Source: Aeromicrobium sp. Leaf350 (GTDB lineage: Bacteria > Actinomycetota > Actinomycetes > Propionibacteriales > Nocardioidaceae). Taken from it: a stretch of 64,000 nt of DNA. The stretch's first letter is position 1, and every line of letters begins with the position of its first letter. Of the stretch, positions 42,170-49,760 are shown in pieces. The notes under the pieces were generated by a model. That model was not told where the DNA came from. It worked only from the letters and a program-made list of their open reading frames with translations, and searched no databases. A program made the position numbers and the translations under genes. The stretch covers positions 310,001-374,000 of the forward strand of contig NZ_CAKASL010000003.1 of assembly GCF_916858655.1 (NCBI RefSeq), read 5' to 3'.

Positions 42170-43759
42170 TCAGGCCTTGTCGAGCCAGACGTCACCGAGC
42201 CACGGGATGTGGCTCGCCTCGAACGTCGGGAGCTTCGTCGTGTTGCGGTACGCCAGCGGCTGGATGAAGTCGTACAGCGGCAGGTAGTACGCCTCGGTCA
42301 GGATCAGCTCCGAGGCCTCGGCGGCGAGCGCCTTGCGGCCCTCGAAGTCGGGCTCGGCGAGGATCTCGGTGAACAGCGCGTCGAGCTCGGGGTCGAGGCC
42401 CTTGTAGTTCGTCCGCAACGCGTCGGTGTCGGGCCGGGTGCTCGAGGCCCAGGTCAGCGCGTAGTCGCCGGAGATCTGGCGCTGGTTGAGCTCGGCCGGG
42501 GTCAGGCTGTTGAACTTCAGCTCGACGCCGAGGTCCTTCCACTGCGACTGCACGACCGCCAGGTTCGGCTCGTGCGAGACCGTCGAGGCGCCGTAGATCA
42601 GCTCGAAGGACAGGCGGTTGCCGTCCTTCTCGCGGACGCCGTCGCTGCCGACCTCCCAGCCGGCGTCGTCGAGGATCTGCGCGGCCTGCTTGGCGTCGCT
42701 CGAGATCAGGTCGGACTGGTCGGTGTAGAAGGGGTTGCTCGCGGTGAACGCGCTGGTCGGGGCGACGTCGATCGTCGAGGCGCGCTCCAGCACGGCGTCA
42801 CGGTCGATGCCGAGGGCCAGGGCCCGGCGGACCTCGACGTCGTCGAGTCCGGGCACGTCGGTGTTCACGACGAAGCCGAGCGCGCTGCCGGGCAGCGGCT
42901 CCTTGCGGATCGTGATCTCGTCGCTGGCGGCGAAGTCGGTCTTGTCGGCCGGCTCGGTGTTGTGCAGCAGGTCGAGGTTGCCGGCGCGCAGCTCTGCGGC
43001 GGCGATGCTGTTGTCGGGCGTGGTGAACACCTCGATCGTGTCGAGGTAGGCCGCGCCCTGGTTCTCGGCCACGGCCGGCGCCCAGGCGTAGTCGTCGCGG
43101 CGCGTCAGGACGTAGCCCTCGTCGCCGTTGTTCTCGCTCAGGGTGAAGGCGCCCGATCCGATGATCGTGAGCCCCTCCTGGCGCTGGTCGAAGGAGAGCG
43201 CCGACGTCTCGGGGGCCACGATGCCGAGCGAGGTCGTCGAGACGGCCTGCAGGAACGAGGAGTTCGGGGCGTTGAAGTCGAAGACGACCGTCTGCGCGTC
43301 CGGCGTGGTGATCTCCTTGAGGTTGCCGATCCAGGAGTTCACGACCGCGTACTTGGCGCCCTGGGCGCGCAGTGCGTCGAAGCTCGTCTTGACGGCGGCC
43401 GCGTCCAGGACCTCGCCGTTGCTGAAGGTCACGCCGTCACGCAGCGTGAACTCGTACCGCGTGGCGTTCTCGTTGACGGTCCACTCGGTCGCGAGCCAGG
43501 GCTCGAACGAGCCGTCGTAGGCGTTGAAGACCAGCGAGTCGACCAGGCCGCGCAGCGGGACGACGGGACCGTAGCCCGTGTTGGCGGCGGGGTCGGCGGA
43601 CTGCACGTTGGTCGAGCGGTACTTCAGGGTGCCGCCCTGGATCGGGTCCTCGGACCCGGCGGCGTCGGCGCCTCCGCCGGCGCAGGCGGACAGCAGGAGG
43701 GTCGCTGCGGCCAGGGCGGCCATCAGCGCGGTTCCAGCGCGTCGGGGGTGGCGCTTCAT
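42170..43759 (-). CDS. Dipeptide/opine/nickel-type ABC substrate-binding lipoprotein (SBP_bac_5)
   Basis: 529 residues. The lipoprotein signal is MKRHPRRAGT, a hydrophobic core and the lipobox LSAC with Cys26. The mature protein has SBP family 5 motifs (VDSLVFNAYDGSFEPWLATEW, FTLRDGVTFSNGEVLDAAAV and RALALGIDRDAVLE, each given in part). First gene of the importer operon. Its promoter likely includes TATATT near 43857-43862 on the minus strand. Ligand unknown; family members bind peptides, opines, nickel chelates or glutathione. Confidence 0.92.
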   Translation of the reverse strand: MKRHPRRAGTALMAALAAATLLLSACAGGGADAAGSEDPIQGGTLKYRSTNVQSADPAANTGYGPVVPLRGLVDSLVFNAYDGSFEPWLATEWTVNENATRYEFTLRDGVTFSNGEVLDAAAVKTSFDALRAQGAKYAVVNSWIGNLKEITTPDAQTVVFDFNAPNSSFLQAVSTTSLGIVAPETSALSFDQRQEGLTIIGSGAFTLSENNGDEGYVLTRRDDYAWAPAVAENQGAAYLDTIEVFTTPDNSIAAAELRAGNLDLLHNTEPADKTDFAASDEITIRKEPLPGSALGFVVNTDVPGLDDVEVRRALALGIDRDAVLERASTIDVAPTSAFTASNPFYTDQSDLISSDAKQAAQILDDAGWEVGSDGVREKDGNRLSFELIYGASTVSHEPNLAVVQSQWKDLGVELKFNSLTPAELNQRQISGDYALTWASSTRPDTDALRTNYKGLDPELDALFTEILAEPDFEGRKALAAEASELILTEAYYLPLYDFIQPLAYRNTTKLPTFEASHIPWLGDVWLDKA

Positions 43760-43981
43760 CGTCGTGACTCACTCTCGTCGTGCCGACGCCGACGGGTTCG
43801 GCGTCATCGTGCACGGGAACCGTAGGACGGCGTCCATGGTGAAAGATGCCCATCTCAATATATGAAACTTTTACGAAGTACCTGCTAGATCTTCTAATGT
43901 GCGGTGCGTGCTTCTACGGGCTTGCGCCCCTGACCACGACAGCGACACGACAGCCCCTGTCACCACTTCAAGGAGTCCTTC
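43760..43981. other. A+T-rich divergent promoter region (SBP operon / NMT1-type gene)
   Basis: 222 nt containing the lowest-GC stretch of this island (43855-43900). It includes AGATG-CC-CATCT (43844-43855), a short dyad near the minus-strand start, and CTTCTAATGTG (43891-43901), a -10-like motif shared with the LLM gene. This suggests coordinated control of the importer, the NMT1-type protein and the monooxygenase. Confidence 0.5.
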
Positions 43982-44878
43982 ATGACCATCAAGATCGAGG
44001 CGGCAGGCGCCGTCTTCTACCTCCCGTACTACGTCGCCGAGGAGGAGGGCTTCTTCGCCGACGAGGGCCTGGACGTCGAGCTCATCCGCGAGCGCGCCAA
44101 CGAGGAGACCGAGCTCCGGTTCATCGAGCGCCCCGACGCGGTCTCGTCCTTCAGCAGCTTCAAGCTGTTCGAGGCCGGCCAGTCGCAGCTGTACAACGCC
44201 TGCGAGTGGGGCCAGCTCCGCCGGTCGCAGGACAGCCAGGTCTCCGGCAAGGTCGTCGCGCGCCGCTCGGCCGTCGCGAGCCAGGCCATCATCGTGCGGC
44301 CCGACTCGCCGTACGAGGTTCCCGGCGACCTCGCCGGCGTGCGCGTGGGCGTCAACTTCCACCACGGCTCGCACTACCTGGTGCTGCAGCTGCTCGAGGG
44401 CTTCCTCGCCCGCACCGACATCAACCTGGTCGGCATCAAGGGCAAGGGCCGCTTCCAGGCGCTGCGCGACGGCGACATCGACGCGGTCGCGGTCATGGAG
44501 CCGTGGATCACGGTCGCCGAGAAGGCCGGCTACAAGATCCTCACCGAGGGCCACTACTTCGGCGCCGAGATCGCCGGGGAGTCGCTGACCGACGACGAGT
44601 TCACCAAGATCAACCGCGCCGTGAACCGGGCCGTCGACCTGATCCGCACCGACATCCGCCCGTACCTCAAGCACCTGATCGCCACGGCCGCCGCCGAGGG
44701 CGAGGACCTGCAGCCCGAGGACTTCAAGCTCGGCCGTCTGCGGTACATCCACGCCGGCCCGTACCCGGAGGACCACTTCAACCGCACGGTCGACTGGGTC
44801 GCGAGCTGGGGCCTGATCGGCGGCGAGAACGACTTCGTCAAGCTCGTCGACAACACCAAGCTGCTGCAGGAGGCGTGA
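43982..44878 (+). CDS. NMT1/THI5-like (SsuA-fold) protein without signal peptide
   Basis: 298 residues from ATG 43982, with AAGGAG 8-13 bases upstream. The fold is that of aromatic sulfonate/nitrate/taurine-type binding proteins: LPYYVAEEEGFFADEGLDVE at the start, GDLAGVRVGVNFHHGSHYLV and GDIDAVAVMEPWITVAEKAG. Unusually the protein starts directly in the first strand and has no signal or lipobox, so it should remain in the cytoplasm. Cytosolic members of this fold include enzymes (DszB desulfinase, eukaryotic THI5). The only Cys, Cys74, is not at DszB's nucleophile position. Function open. Confidence 0.82.
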   Translation: MTIKIEAAGAVFYLPYYVAEEEGFFADEGLDVELIRERANEETELRFIERPDAVSSFSSFKLFEAGQSQLYNACEWGQLRRSQDSQVSGKVVARRSAVASQAIIVRPDSPYEVPGDLAGVRVGVNFHHGSHYLVLQLLEGFLARTDINLVGIKGKGRFQALRDGDIDAVAVMEPWITVAEKAGYKILTEGHYFGAEIAGESLTDDEFTKINRAVNRAVDLIRTDIRPYLKHLIATAAAEGEDLQPEDFKLGRLRYIHAGPYPEDHFNRTVDWVASWGLIGGENDFVKLVDNTKLLQEA

Positions 44879-44939
44879 GCCTCGGCCCACGGCTGAACCC
44901 GGCGGTGCGGACCTCGGTCCGCACCGCCGGTGCCGTGTC

Positions 44940-46463
44940 ATGACCACGGCGCCCACCACGGCCAACCGCTCCGCCGTCCTCGTGCTCTGCGGGGTCACGG
45001 CGGGCATGCTGCTGCTCGACATCCACAAGGTCACGATCGCGATCCCGTCGATCGAGCGTGCCCTCGGCGCGGGCCCGGTCTGGATCCAGCTGGTCTCGGC
45101 CGCCTACGTCGTGGCCTTCGCCGTGACGCTGGTGCCTGCCGGACGCCTGGGTGACGGCGGTCGGCGCATCCAGCTCGTCTACGTGGGTCTGTGGCTCTCG
45201 CTGGCGGCCAGCCTGGTGTGCGCGATCGCGCCGACCGCGCCCGTCCTGGTGCTGGGTCGCGCCCTGCTGGGGGTGTCGGCCGGCCTGCTGATGCCGCAGA
45301 TGATGGGTCTCGTCCAGCACCTGTTCGCCCCGGCCGAGCGGGGGCGCGCGTTCGGCACGTACGGGGTCTGCGTGAGCTTGGCGACCGCCCTCGGCCCGAC
45401 GGTCGGCGGACTGCTGATCACGACGCCGCTGCTCGGCTGGCGCGGCGTGTTCGTGCTGAACCTGCCGGTCGTGGTGGGGCTGCTCGTGGCCGCCCACCGC
45501 CTGCTGCCGGCCGTGGGCCCGGCGCGCGCTGACCGGACCTTGCGCCCCGACCTCGACGTGCTGGGGCTCGGGCTCGGCAGCATCGCGCTCGTGCTGCTGC
45601 TGGCACCCCTGATCTTCACGACGGGTCGGCCCGGCGACGTCGAGCTGCGCTGGCTGGCGCTCCTGCCGGCGGTGCTGCTGGCCGTGGCCTTCGTGCGCCG
45701 CAGCCGCCGCCGGGTCGCGGACGGTCGCGCTGCGGTCATCGATCCCGACCTGCTCCGCATCCCGAGCTTCCGCACCGGAGTGCTGGTCTCCCTGACCTGG
45801 TTCGCCAGCGGTCCGGGCGTCAACCTGGGGCTGTTGATCCATCTCCAGCAGGCCCAGGGGCTCTCCCCGTTCGTGGCCGGCCTGCTGATGCTGCCCTCGT
45901 CGGCGACCTCGGTCGTCGGCGCCTGGGTCGGCGGACGCGTCGTGCAGCGGTGGGGCCGGGCGCTCACCGTGACAGGCATGCTCCTGACCCTCGTGAGCGT
46001 GCTCGGCACCGTCACGATCCTGCTCTCCGGTCCTTCGACGCTCCTGGTCGTGACCGCACTGCCGGCCCTGCAGCTGCTCAGTGGGCTCGGCGCCGGTTTC
46101 GTGGTCTCGCCCAACCACTCGATGACGCTGCAGGACGTGCCGCGCGAGCAGGGCAGCGCGGCCTCGTCGATCGGACAGCTCGGCCAGCGGGTCGCGAACA
46201 GCCTGGGTGTCGCGACGGCATCGATGGCGTACTACGCCGTGGTCTACGGCTCAGGCGCGACGCTGACGACCGCGTCGGCGGAGCTGCACACCGAGGCGCT
46301 GGCCCGTTCCACCGCTGTCGCGCTGGGGTTCCTGCTCGTCGCGCTCGTCGTGGTGCTGCTCGACCTGCGCCGGACCCGCCGCGACGCTCGTTCGCTCCCT
46401 GAGGCGGCGGACCCTTCGAGGCTCGTGCCACGCACCTCAGGGGCCGGGGTCACCGCTCCCTGA
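44940..46463 (+). CDS. MFS transporter, DHA2 (14-helix) family
   Basis: 507 residues, about 14 transmembrane helices. Motifs include AGRLGDGGRRIQLVYVG (the A-type loop between helices 2 and 3), LLGVSAGLLMPQMMG and the motif C-like ALGPTVGGLL. DHA2 proteins export drugs or small molecules by proton antiport. The last ~25 codons lie inside a REP-like palindrome (46409-46497), and the stop is within its inner arm, so the tail DPSRLVPRTSGAGVTAP appears to be donated by the repeat. Follows the NMT1-type gene with a 61-nt gap. Confidence 0.9.
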   Translation: MTTAPTTANRSAVLVLCGVTAGMLLLDIHKVTIAIPSIERALGAGPVWIQLVSAAYVVAFAVTLVPAGRLGDGGRRIQLVYVGLWLSLAASLVCAIAPTAPVLVLGRALLGVSAGLLMPQMMGLVQHLFAPAERGRAFGTYGVCVSLATALGPTVGGLLITTPLLGWRGVFVLNLPVVVGLLVAAHRLLPAVGPARADRTLRPDLDVLGLGLGSIALVLLLAPLIFTTGRPGDVELRWLALLPAVLLAVAFVRRSRRRVADGRAAVIDPDLLRIPSFRTGVLVSLTWFASGPGVNLGLLIHLQQAQGLSPFVAGLLMLPSSATSVVGAWVGGRVVQRWGRALTVTGMLLTLVSVLGTVTILLSGPSTLLVVTALPALQLLSGLGAGFVVSPNHSMTLQDVPREQGSAASSIGQLGQRVANSLGVATASMAYYAVVYGSGATLTTASAELHTEALARSTAVALGFLLVALVVVLLDLRRTRRDARSLPEAADPSRLVPRTSGAGVTAP

Positions 46464-46497
46464 GGTGCGAGGAGGAACGACGAGCCTCGAAGGGTCC
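46409..46497. repeat. REP-like nested palindrome overlapping the MFS gene end
   Basis: Outer arms of 18 bp (46409-46426 and 46480-46497, GGACCCTTCGAGGCTCGT and its complement) are perfect. Inner arms of 12 bp (46431-46442 and 46458-46469, CGCACCTCAGGG and its complement) are also perfect. A half-copy containing GAGCCTCGAAGGG is at 57263-57275, so this is probably a dispersed element that can also act as a terminator. Confidence 0.8.
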
Positions 46498-46607
46498 TCA
46501 CCTGGGCCGAGGCGCTGGCCTCGACCTCGTGCTGTCATCTGGCCCGGCGAGTCAAGAGATCTGTCTTTTGCACATTCAAAGCGCTACTGATTCATGATGT
46601 GGAGACG

Positions 46608-47120
46608 ATGAGCATGATGGATGAGGGTGCGGAAGAGGACAGGATCGTCCACATCTCGGTCGGGAACTGGCAGTTCTTCGCCGGCGAGACTGCGGTGCTC
46701 CGAGTCGGCGACATCTTCCCGCTGGCCCTCGGATTGACCCTCAGGAGCCGGCCCGTGCCGGTGGAGTCGTCCGTGCCGGAGTTCTCACACCTCGGTGGTG
46801 GTCGCTATCGCGCGACTTCTTCGTACATGGAACGGTCTGGCCGCTACATCTTGACGAGCTTCTTCAATGCCCTGGGGCCACCAATCGGTCCGAAGATGCC
46901 AACGCTGCTTCCCAAGACCATGTACCAGGCCGACATGGACTTCAACATCCAGACGGCCTATCTCTACGGTCCGCCCATTGATTGTCTCTACAGGTGGAGG
47001 GTCGAATTCATCTTTGAGAAGTCAGGGCCCACCGCGGGTAGTACGCCGTCTGCGGTGTCCGCTGAAGGTGCTCGGGCCTACCTCATCGGTCTGCAGCTCG
47101 TTGAAGGTCCGATCGGCTGA
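46608..47120 (+). CDS. Orphan hypothetical protein, lower GC
   Basis: About 170 residues. The start is uncertain: GTG 46599, ATG 46608, 46614 and 46617 are all in frame, none with an ideal ribosome site. The protein is mostly beta-like with no membrane helix; blocks include VHISVGNWQFFAGETAVLRVGD and YLYGPPIDCLYRWRVEFIFEKSG, partly quoted. It uses codons rare here (AGG, ATT, TTT, CTC/TTG mix) and its upstream sequence is A+T-rich, which suggests recent acquisition. No family recognised. Confidence 0.6.
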   Translation: MSMMDEGAEEDRIVHISVGNWQFFAGETAVLRVGDIFPLALGLTLRSRPVPVESSVPEFSHLGGGRYRATSSYMERSGRYILTSFFNALGPPIGPKMPTLLPKTMYQADMDFNIQTAYLYGPPIDCLYRWRVEFIFEKSGPTAGSTPSAVSAEGARAYLIGLQLVEGPIG

Positions 47121-47186
47121 GGGCGCGGTTGCAGGTGTCCGGGCCCCACGAGAACCGGGCCACGACTCCGGTGGAGACGGCAGGGG

Positions 47187-48254
47187 TCAGACGTAGCGCT
47201 CGAGGATGCTCGAGTCGGCCAGGCGTGAGAGGCCCTCGCGCAGGCTCTTGGCGCGCAGCTCGCCGACGCCGTCGACGGAGGTGAGGTCGTCGACGCTCGC
47301 GGCCAGCAGCTTCTGCAGCGAGCCGAAGTGCTCCACGACGCGCTCGGCGACCGTGGCCGGGATGCGCGGCACTCGGGCCAGCATGCGGTGGCCGCGCGGC
47401 GAGAGCGGTGCGTCGAGGGTGTCGTCGGTGCCGATGCGCATGGCGCGGGCGATGCGGCCGAGGTCGACCAGGTCGGGGGCGTCGACGGCCTCCAGGTCGC
47501 TGAGCACCTGGGTCGTGGGGCGAGCCCGACGGCCGCGCGGCATGTAGTCGCGGATCAGCAGCTCGCGCTCGTTCTGCACCCCGCTGACCAGCTCGTCGAG
47601 CTGCAGCGCCAGCAGGCGGCCCTCGACTCCGAGCTCGAGGACGTACTGGTCGATCTCGCGGGCGATGCGGTCGACCATCTCGAGGCGCTGCGCGACCTGC
47701 GCGACGTCGCGGACCGTCACGAGGTCCTCGATCTCGAGCGCCGACAGCGAGTCGGCGACCTCGTCGAGCCGGTGCCGGTAGCGCTCCAGCGTCTGCAGGG
47801 CCTGGTCGGCGCGACCGATGATGGCCGCGGCCTCCTCCAGCACGTGGCGGACGTCGCCGCTGTAGACCGCGATCGTGTGCATCGAGGCCGACACCGAGAT
47901 GACGGGCAGGCCCGTCTGGCGGGCGACGCGGTCGGCGGTGCGGTGCCGGGTGCCCGACTCGACGGTCGGGATGCTGGGGTCGGGCATCAGGTGCACGCCG
48001 GCACGCAGGATGCGCTCGGCCTGGGCGTCCAGGATGATCGCGCCGTCCATCTTGGCGAGCTCACGGACCCCGGTGGCCGAGAACGGCACGTCGAGCACGA
48101 ACCCGCCCGTCGACAGCGCCTCGATCTGCTTGTCCTGCCCGATCACGACGAGGGCGCCCGTGCGGCCACGCAGGATGCGCTGCAAGCCCTCACGGAGCTC
48201 GGTGCCGGGCGCGACGGACGCGAGGACGGTCCGCAGGTCGGGTGGAGTCGGCAC
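47187..48254 (-). CDS. disA: DNA integrity scanning diadenylate cyclase
   Basis: 355 residues from GTG 48254. The DAC domain (about 5-145) has DGAIILD (Asp70) and GTRHR (101-105), the catalytic pair that condenses two ATP into c-di-AMP. The central helical spine (about 150-290) and C-terminal helix-hairpin-helix (about 300-350: LTSVDGVGELRAKSLREGL) bind branched DNA. It lies downstream of radA in the same direction, the arrangement known from Bacillus and mycobacteria, although a TACACT -10 gives it its own leaderless promoter. Confidence 0.95.
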   Translation of the reverse strand: MPTPPDLRTVLASVAPGTELREGLQRILRGRTGALVVIGQDKQIEALSTGGFVLDVPFSATGVRELAKMDGAIILDAQAERILRAGVHLMPDPSIPTVESGTRHRTADRVARQTGLPVISVSASMHTIAVYSGDVRHVLEEAAAIIGRADQALQTLERYRHRLDEVADSLSALEIEDLVTVRDVAQVAQRLEMVDRIAREIDQYVLELGVEGRLLALQLDELVSGVQNERELLIRDYMPRGRRARPTTQVLSDLEAVDAPDLVDLGRIARAMRIGTDDTLDAPLSPRGHRMLARVPRIPATVAERVVEHFGSLQKLLAASVDDLTSVDGVGELRAKSLREGLSRLADSSILERYV

Positions 48255-48261
48255 AGCCGCC

Positions 48262-48267
48262 AGTGTA
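48262..48267 (-). promoter_or_regulatory. -10 box of disA, leaderless
   Basis: On the minus strand TACACT lies 7 nt before GTG 48254, inside the short radA-disA gap. Confidence 0.55.
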
Positions 48268-48307
48268 GATGTCTTCAGGCCCACCGCGGACCCCGTCGTT
48301 CGAGGCG

Positions 48308-49684
48308 TCAGTCGAGGGCGGCGCGCACCGCGGTGGCGACGTCGCCGACCGCGGCGATCCTGATCGAGTCGGGCACCCCGGCGAGTTCGCTGCCGGCCGG
48401 CACGATGGCGCGCTTGAACCCGATGCGTGACGCCTCGCGCAGGCGCGCGCCGAGCTCGCGCACCGGGCGGACCTCGCCCGCGAGACCGACCTCGCCGATC
48501 GCCACCAGGTCGCTGGGGCACGGCTTCTCGAGCACGGCCGAGGCGAGCCCGACCGCCGTGGCGAGGTCGACCGAGGGCTCGGTCAGGCGGGCGCCGCCGA
48601 CCGAGGCGGTGTAGACGTCGAGCTGCTGCACGGGGACCCCGACGTGCTTCGTGAGCACGGCCAGGATCATCGCCACGCGCGAGCCGTCGAGACCGCTCGA
48701 CGTGCGGCGCGGGTTGCCGCCCGACGTGGCCACGACCGTGAGCGCCTGCACCTCGGCGAGCAGCGGGCGCCGGCCCTCCATCGTCACGGTGACGCAGGTG
48801 CCGGCGACCGGCTGCTCGTGGCGTGAGACGAACAGGCCGGTGGGGTCGGGCACCTCGACGATGCCGTCGCTGGTGAGGTCGAAGCAGCCGATCTCGTCGA
48901 CGGGACCGAAGCGGTTCTTGACCGCCCGCAGCAGACGGAGGCGCGAGGTGCGGTCGCCCTCGAACTGCAGCACGACGTCGACGAGGTGCTCGAGCACCCG
49001 GGGGCCGGCGACCGAGCCGTCCTTCGTGACGTGGCCGACCAGGAGCGTGGCGATGTTGGCGGTCTTGGCCCGCCCGATGACGGCGGCGGCGACCTCGCGC
49101 ACCTGGGTCACGCCACCCGGCACGCCGTCGACGTCGGCCGAGCCGAAGGTCTGCACCGAGTCGACGATCAGCAGGCTGGGCTGCACCTCCTCGATGTGGG
49201 TGAGCAGGGCGCCGAGATCGGTCTCGGCGGCGAGGTACAGCTCGTCGGCGACGGCGTCCATGCGCTCGGCGCGCAGGCGGACCTGGGCGGCCGACTCCTC
49301 GCCCGAGACGTAGAGCGTGCGACGCCCGGCGCGGGCCCAGCGGGCCGCGGCCTCGAGCAGCAGCGTGGACTTGCCGACGCCCGGCTCGCCCGCCATGAGC
49401 AGGACGGCGCCGGGCACGACGCCGCCGCCGAGCACGCGGTCGAGCTCGGGGATGCCGGAGGTGACCGCGCGGGCCTCCTCGGTCAACACCTGCCCGATGG
49501 GGACGGCGGGGCGCGTGACGGCGGCGGCCGCCGTGCGACCGGCCGTGCGCTCACCGCCCGCGACGTCGACCGTTCCCCACGCCTGGCACTCGCCACAGCG
49601 ACCGACCCACTTCGAGGTGGTCCAGCCGCACTCCGCGCAGCGGTAGGCCGGGCGCGCCGGCTTGCTCGCCTTGGTGGTCGCCAT
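48308..49684 (-). CDS. radA: DNA repair protein RadA/Sms
   Basis: 458 residues from ATG 49684. A four-Cys zinc finger (Cys16, 19, 30, 33: CAECG...CGECQAWG) leads into a RecA-like ATPase with Walker A GEPGVGKST (99-107), the RadA-specific KNRFG motif (VKNRFGPVDEIG) and a Lon-protease-like C-terminal domain. RadA drives branch migration in recombination repair. In Bacillus RadA regulates DisA activity, which fits the radA-disA order here. Confidence 0.96.
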   Translation of the reverse strand: MATTKASKPARPAYRCAECGWTTSKWVGRCGECQAWGTVDVAGGERTAGRTAAAAVTRPAVPIGQVLTEEARAVTSGIPELDRVLGGGVVPGAVLLMAGEPGVGKSTLLLEAAARWARAGRRTLYVSGEESAAQVRLRAERMDAVADELYLAAETDLGALLTHIEEVQPSLLIVDSVQTFGSADVDGVPGGVTQVREVAAAVIGRAKTANIATLLVGHVTKDGSVAGPRVLEHLVDVVLQFEGDRTSRLRLLRAVKNRFGPVDEIGCFDLTSDGIVEVPDPTGLFVSRHEQPVAGTCVTVTMEGRRPLLAEVQALTVVATSGGNPRRTSSGLDGSRVAMILAVLTKHVGVPVQQLDVYTASVGGARLTEPSVDLATAVGLASAVLEKPCPSDLVAIGEVGLAGEVRPVRELGARLREASRIGFKRAIVPAGSELAGVPDSIRIAAVGDVATAVRAALD

Positions 49685-49691
49685 GGGGGCC

Positions 49692-49697
49692 ACCCTA
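49692..49697 (-). promoter_or_regulatory. -10 box of radA, leaderless
   Basis: On the minus strand TAGGGT lies 7 nt before ATG 49684. Confidence 0.55.
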
Positions 49698-49760
49698 GGT
49701 CGCCGGACCGACATCTCCTCGTGGTGTGCACGTGACGGTGCGCGGTGCCATGCTGACGAG

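Noticed and set aside
43982-44878. DszB-type sulfinate desulfinase
   Set aside because: The residue aligned with the DszB nucleophile is Ala and the His/Arg partners are not evident; kept only as one hypothesis for a cytosolic role.
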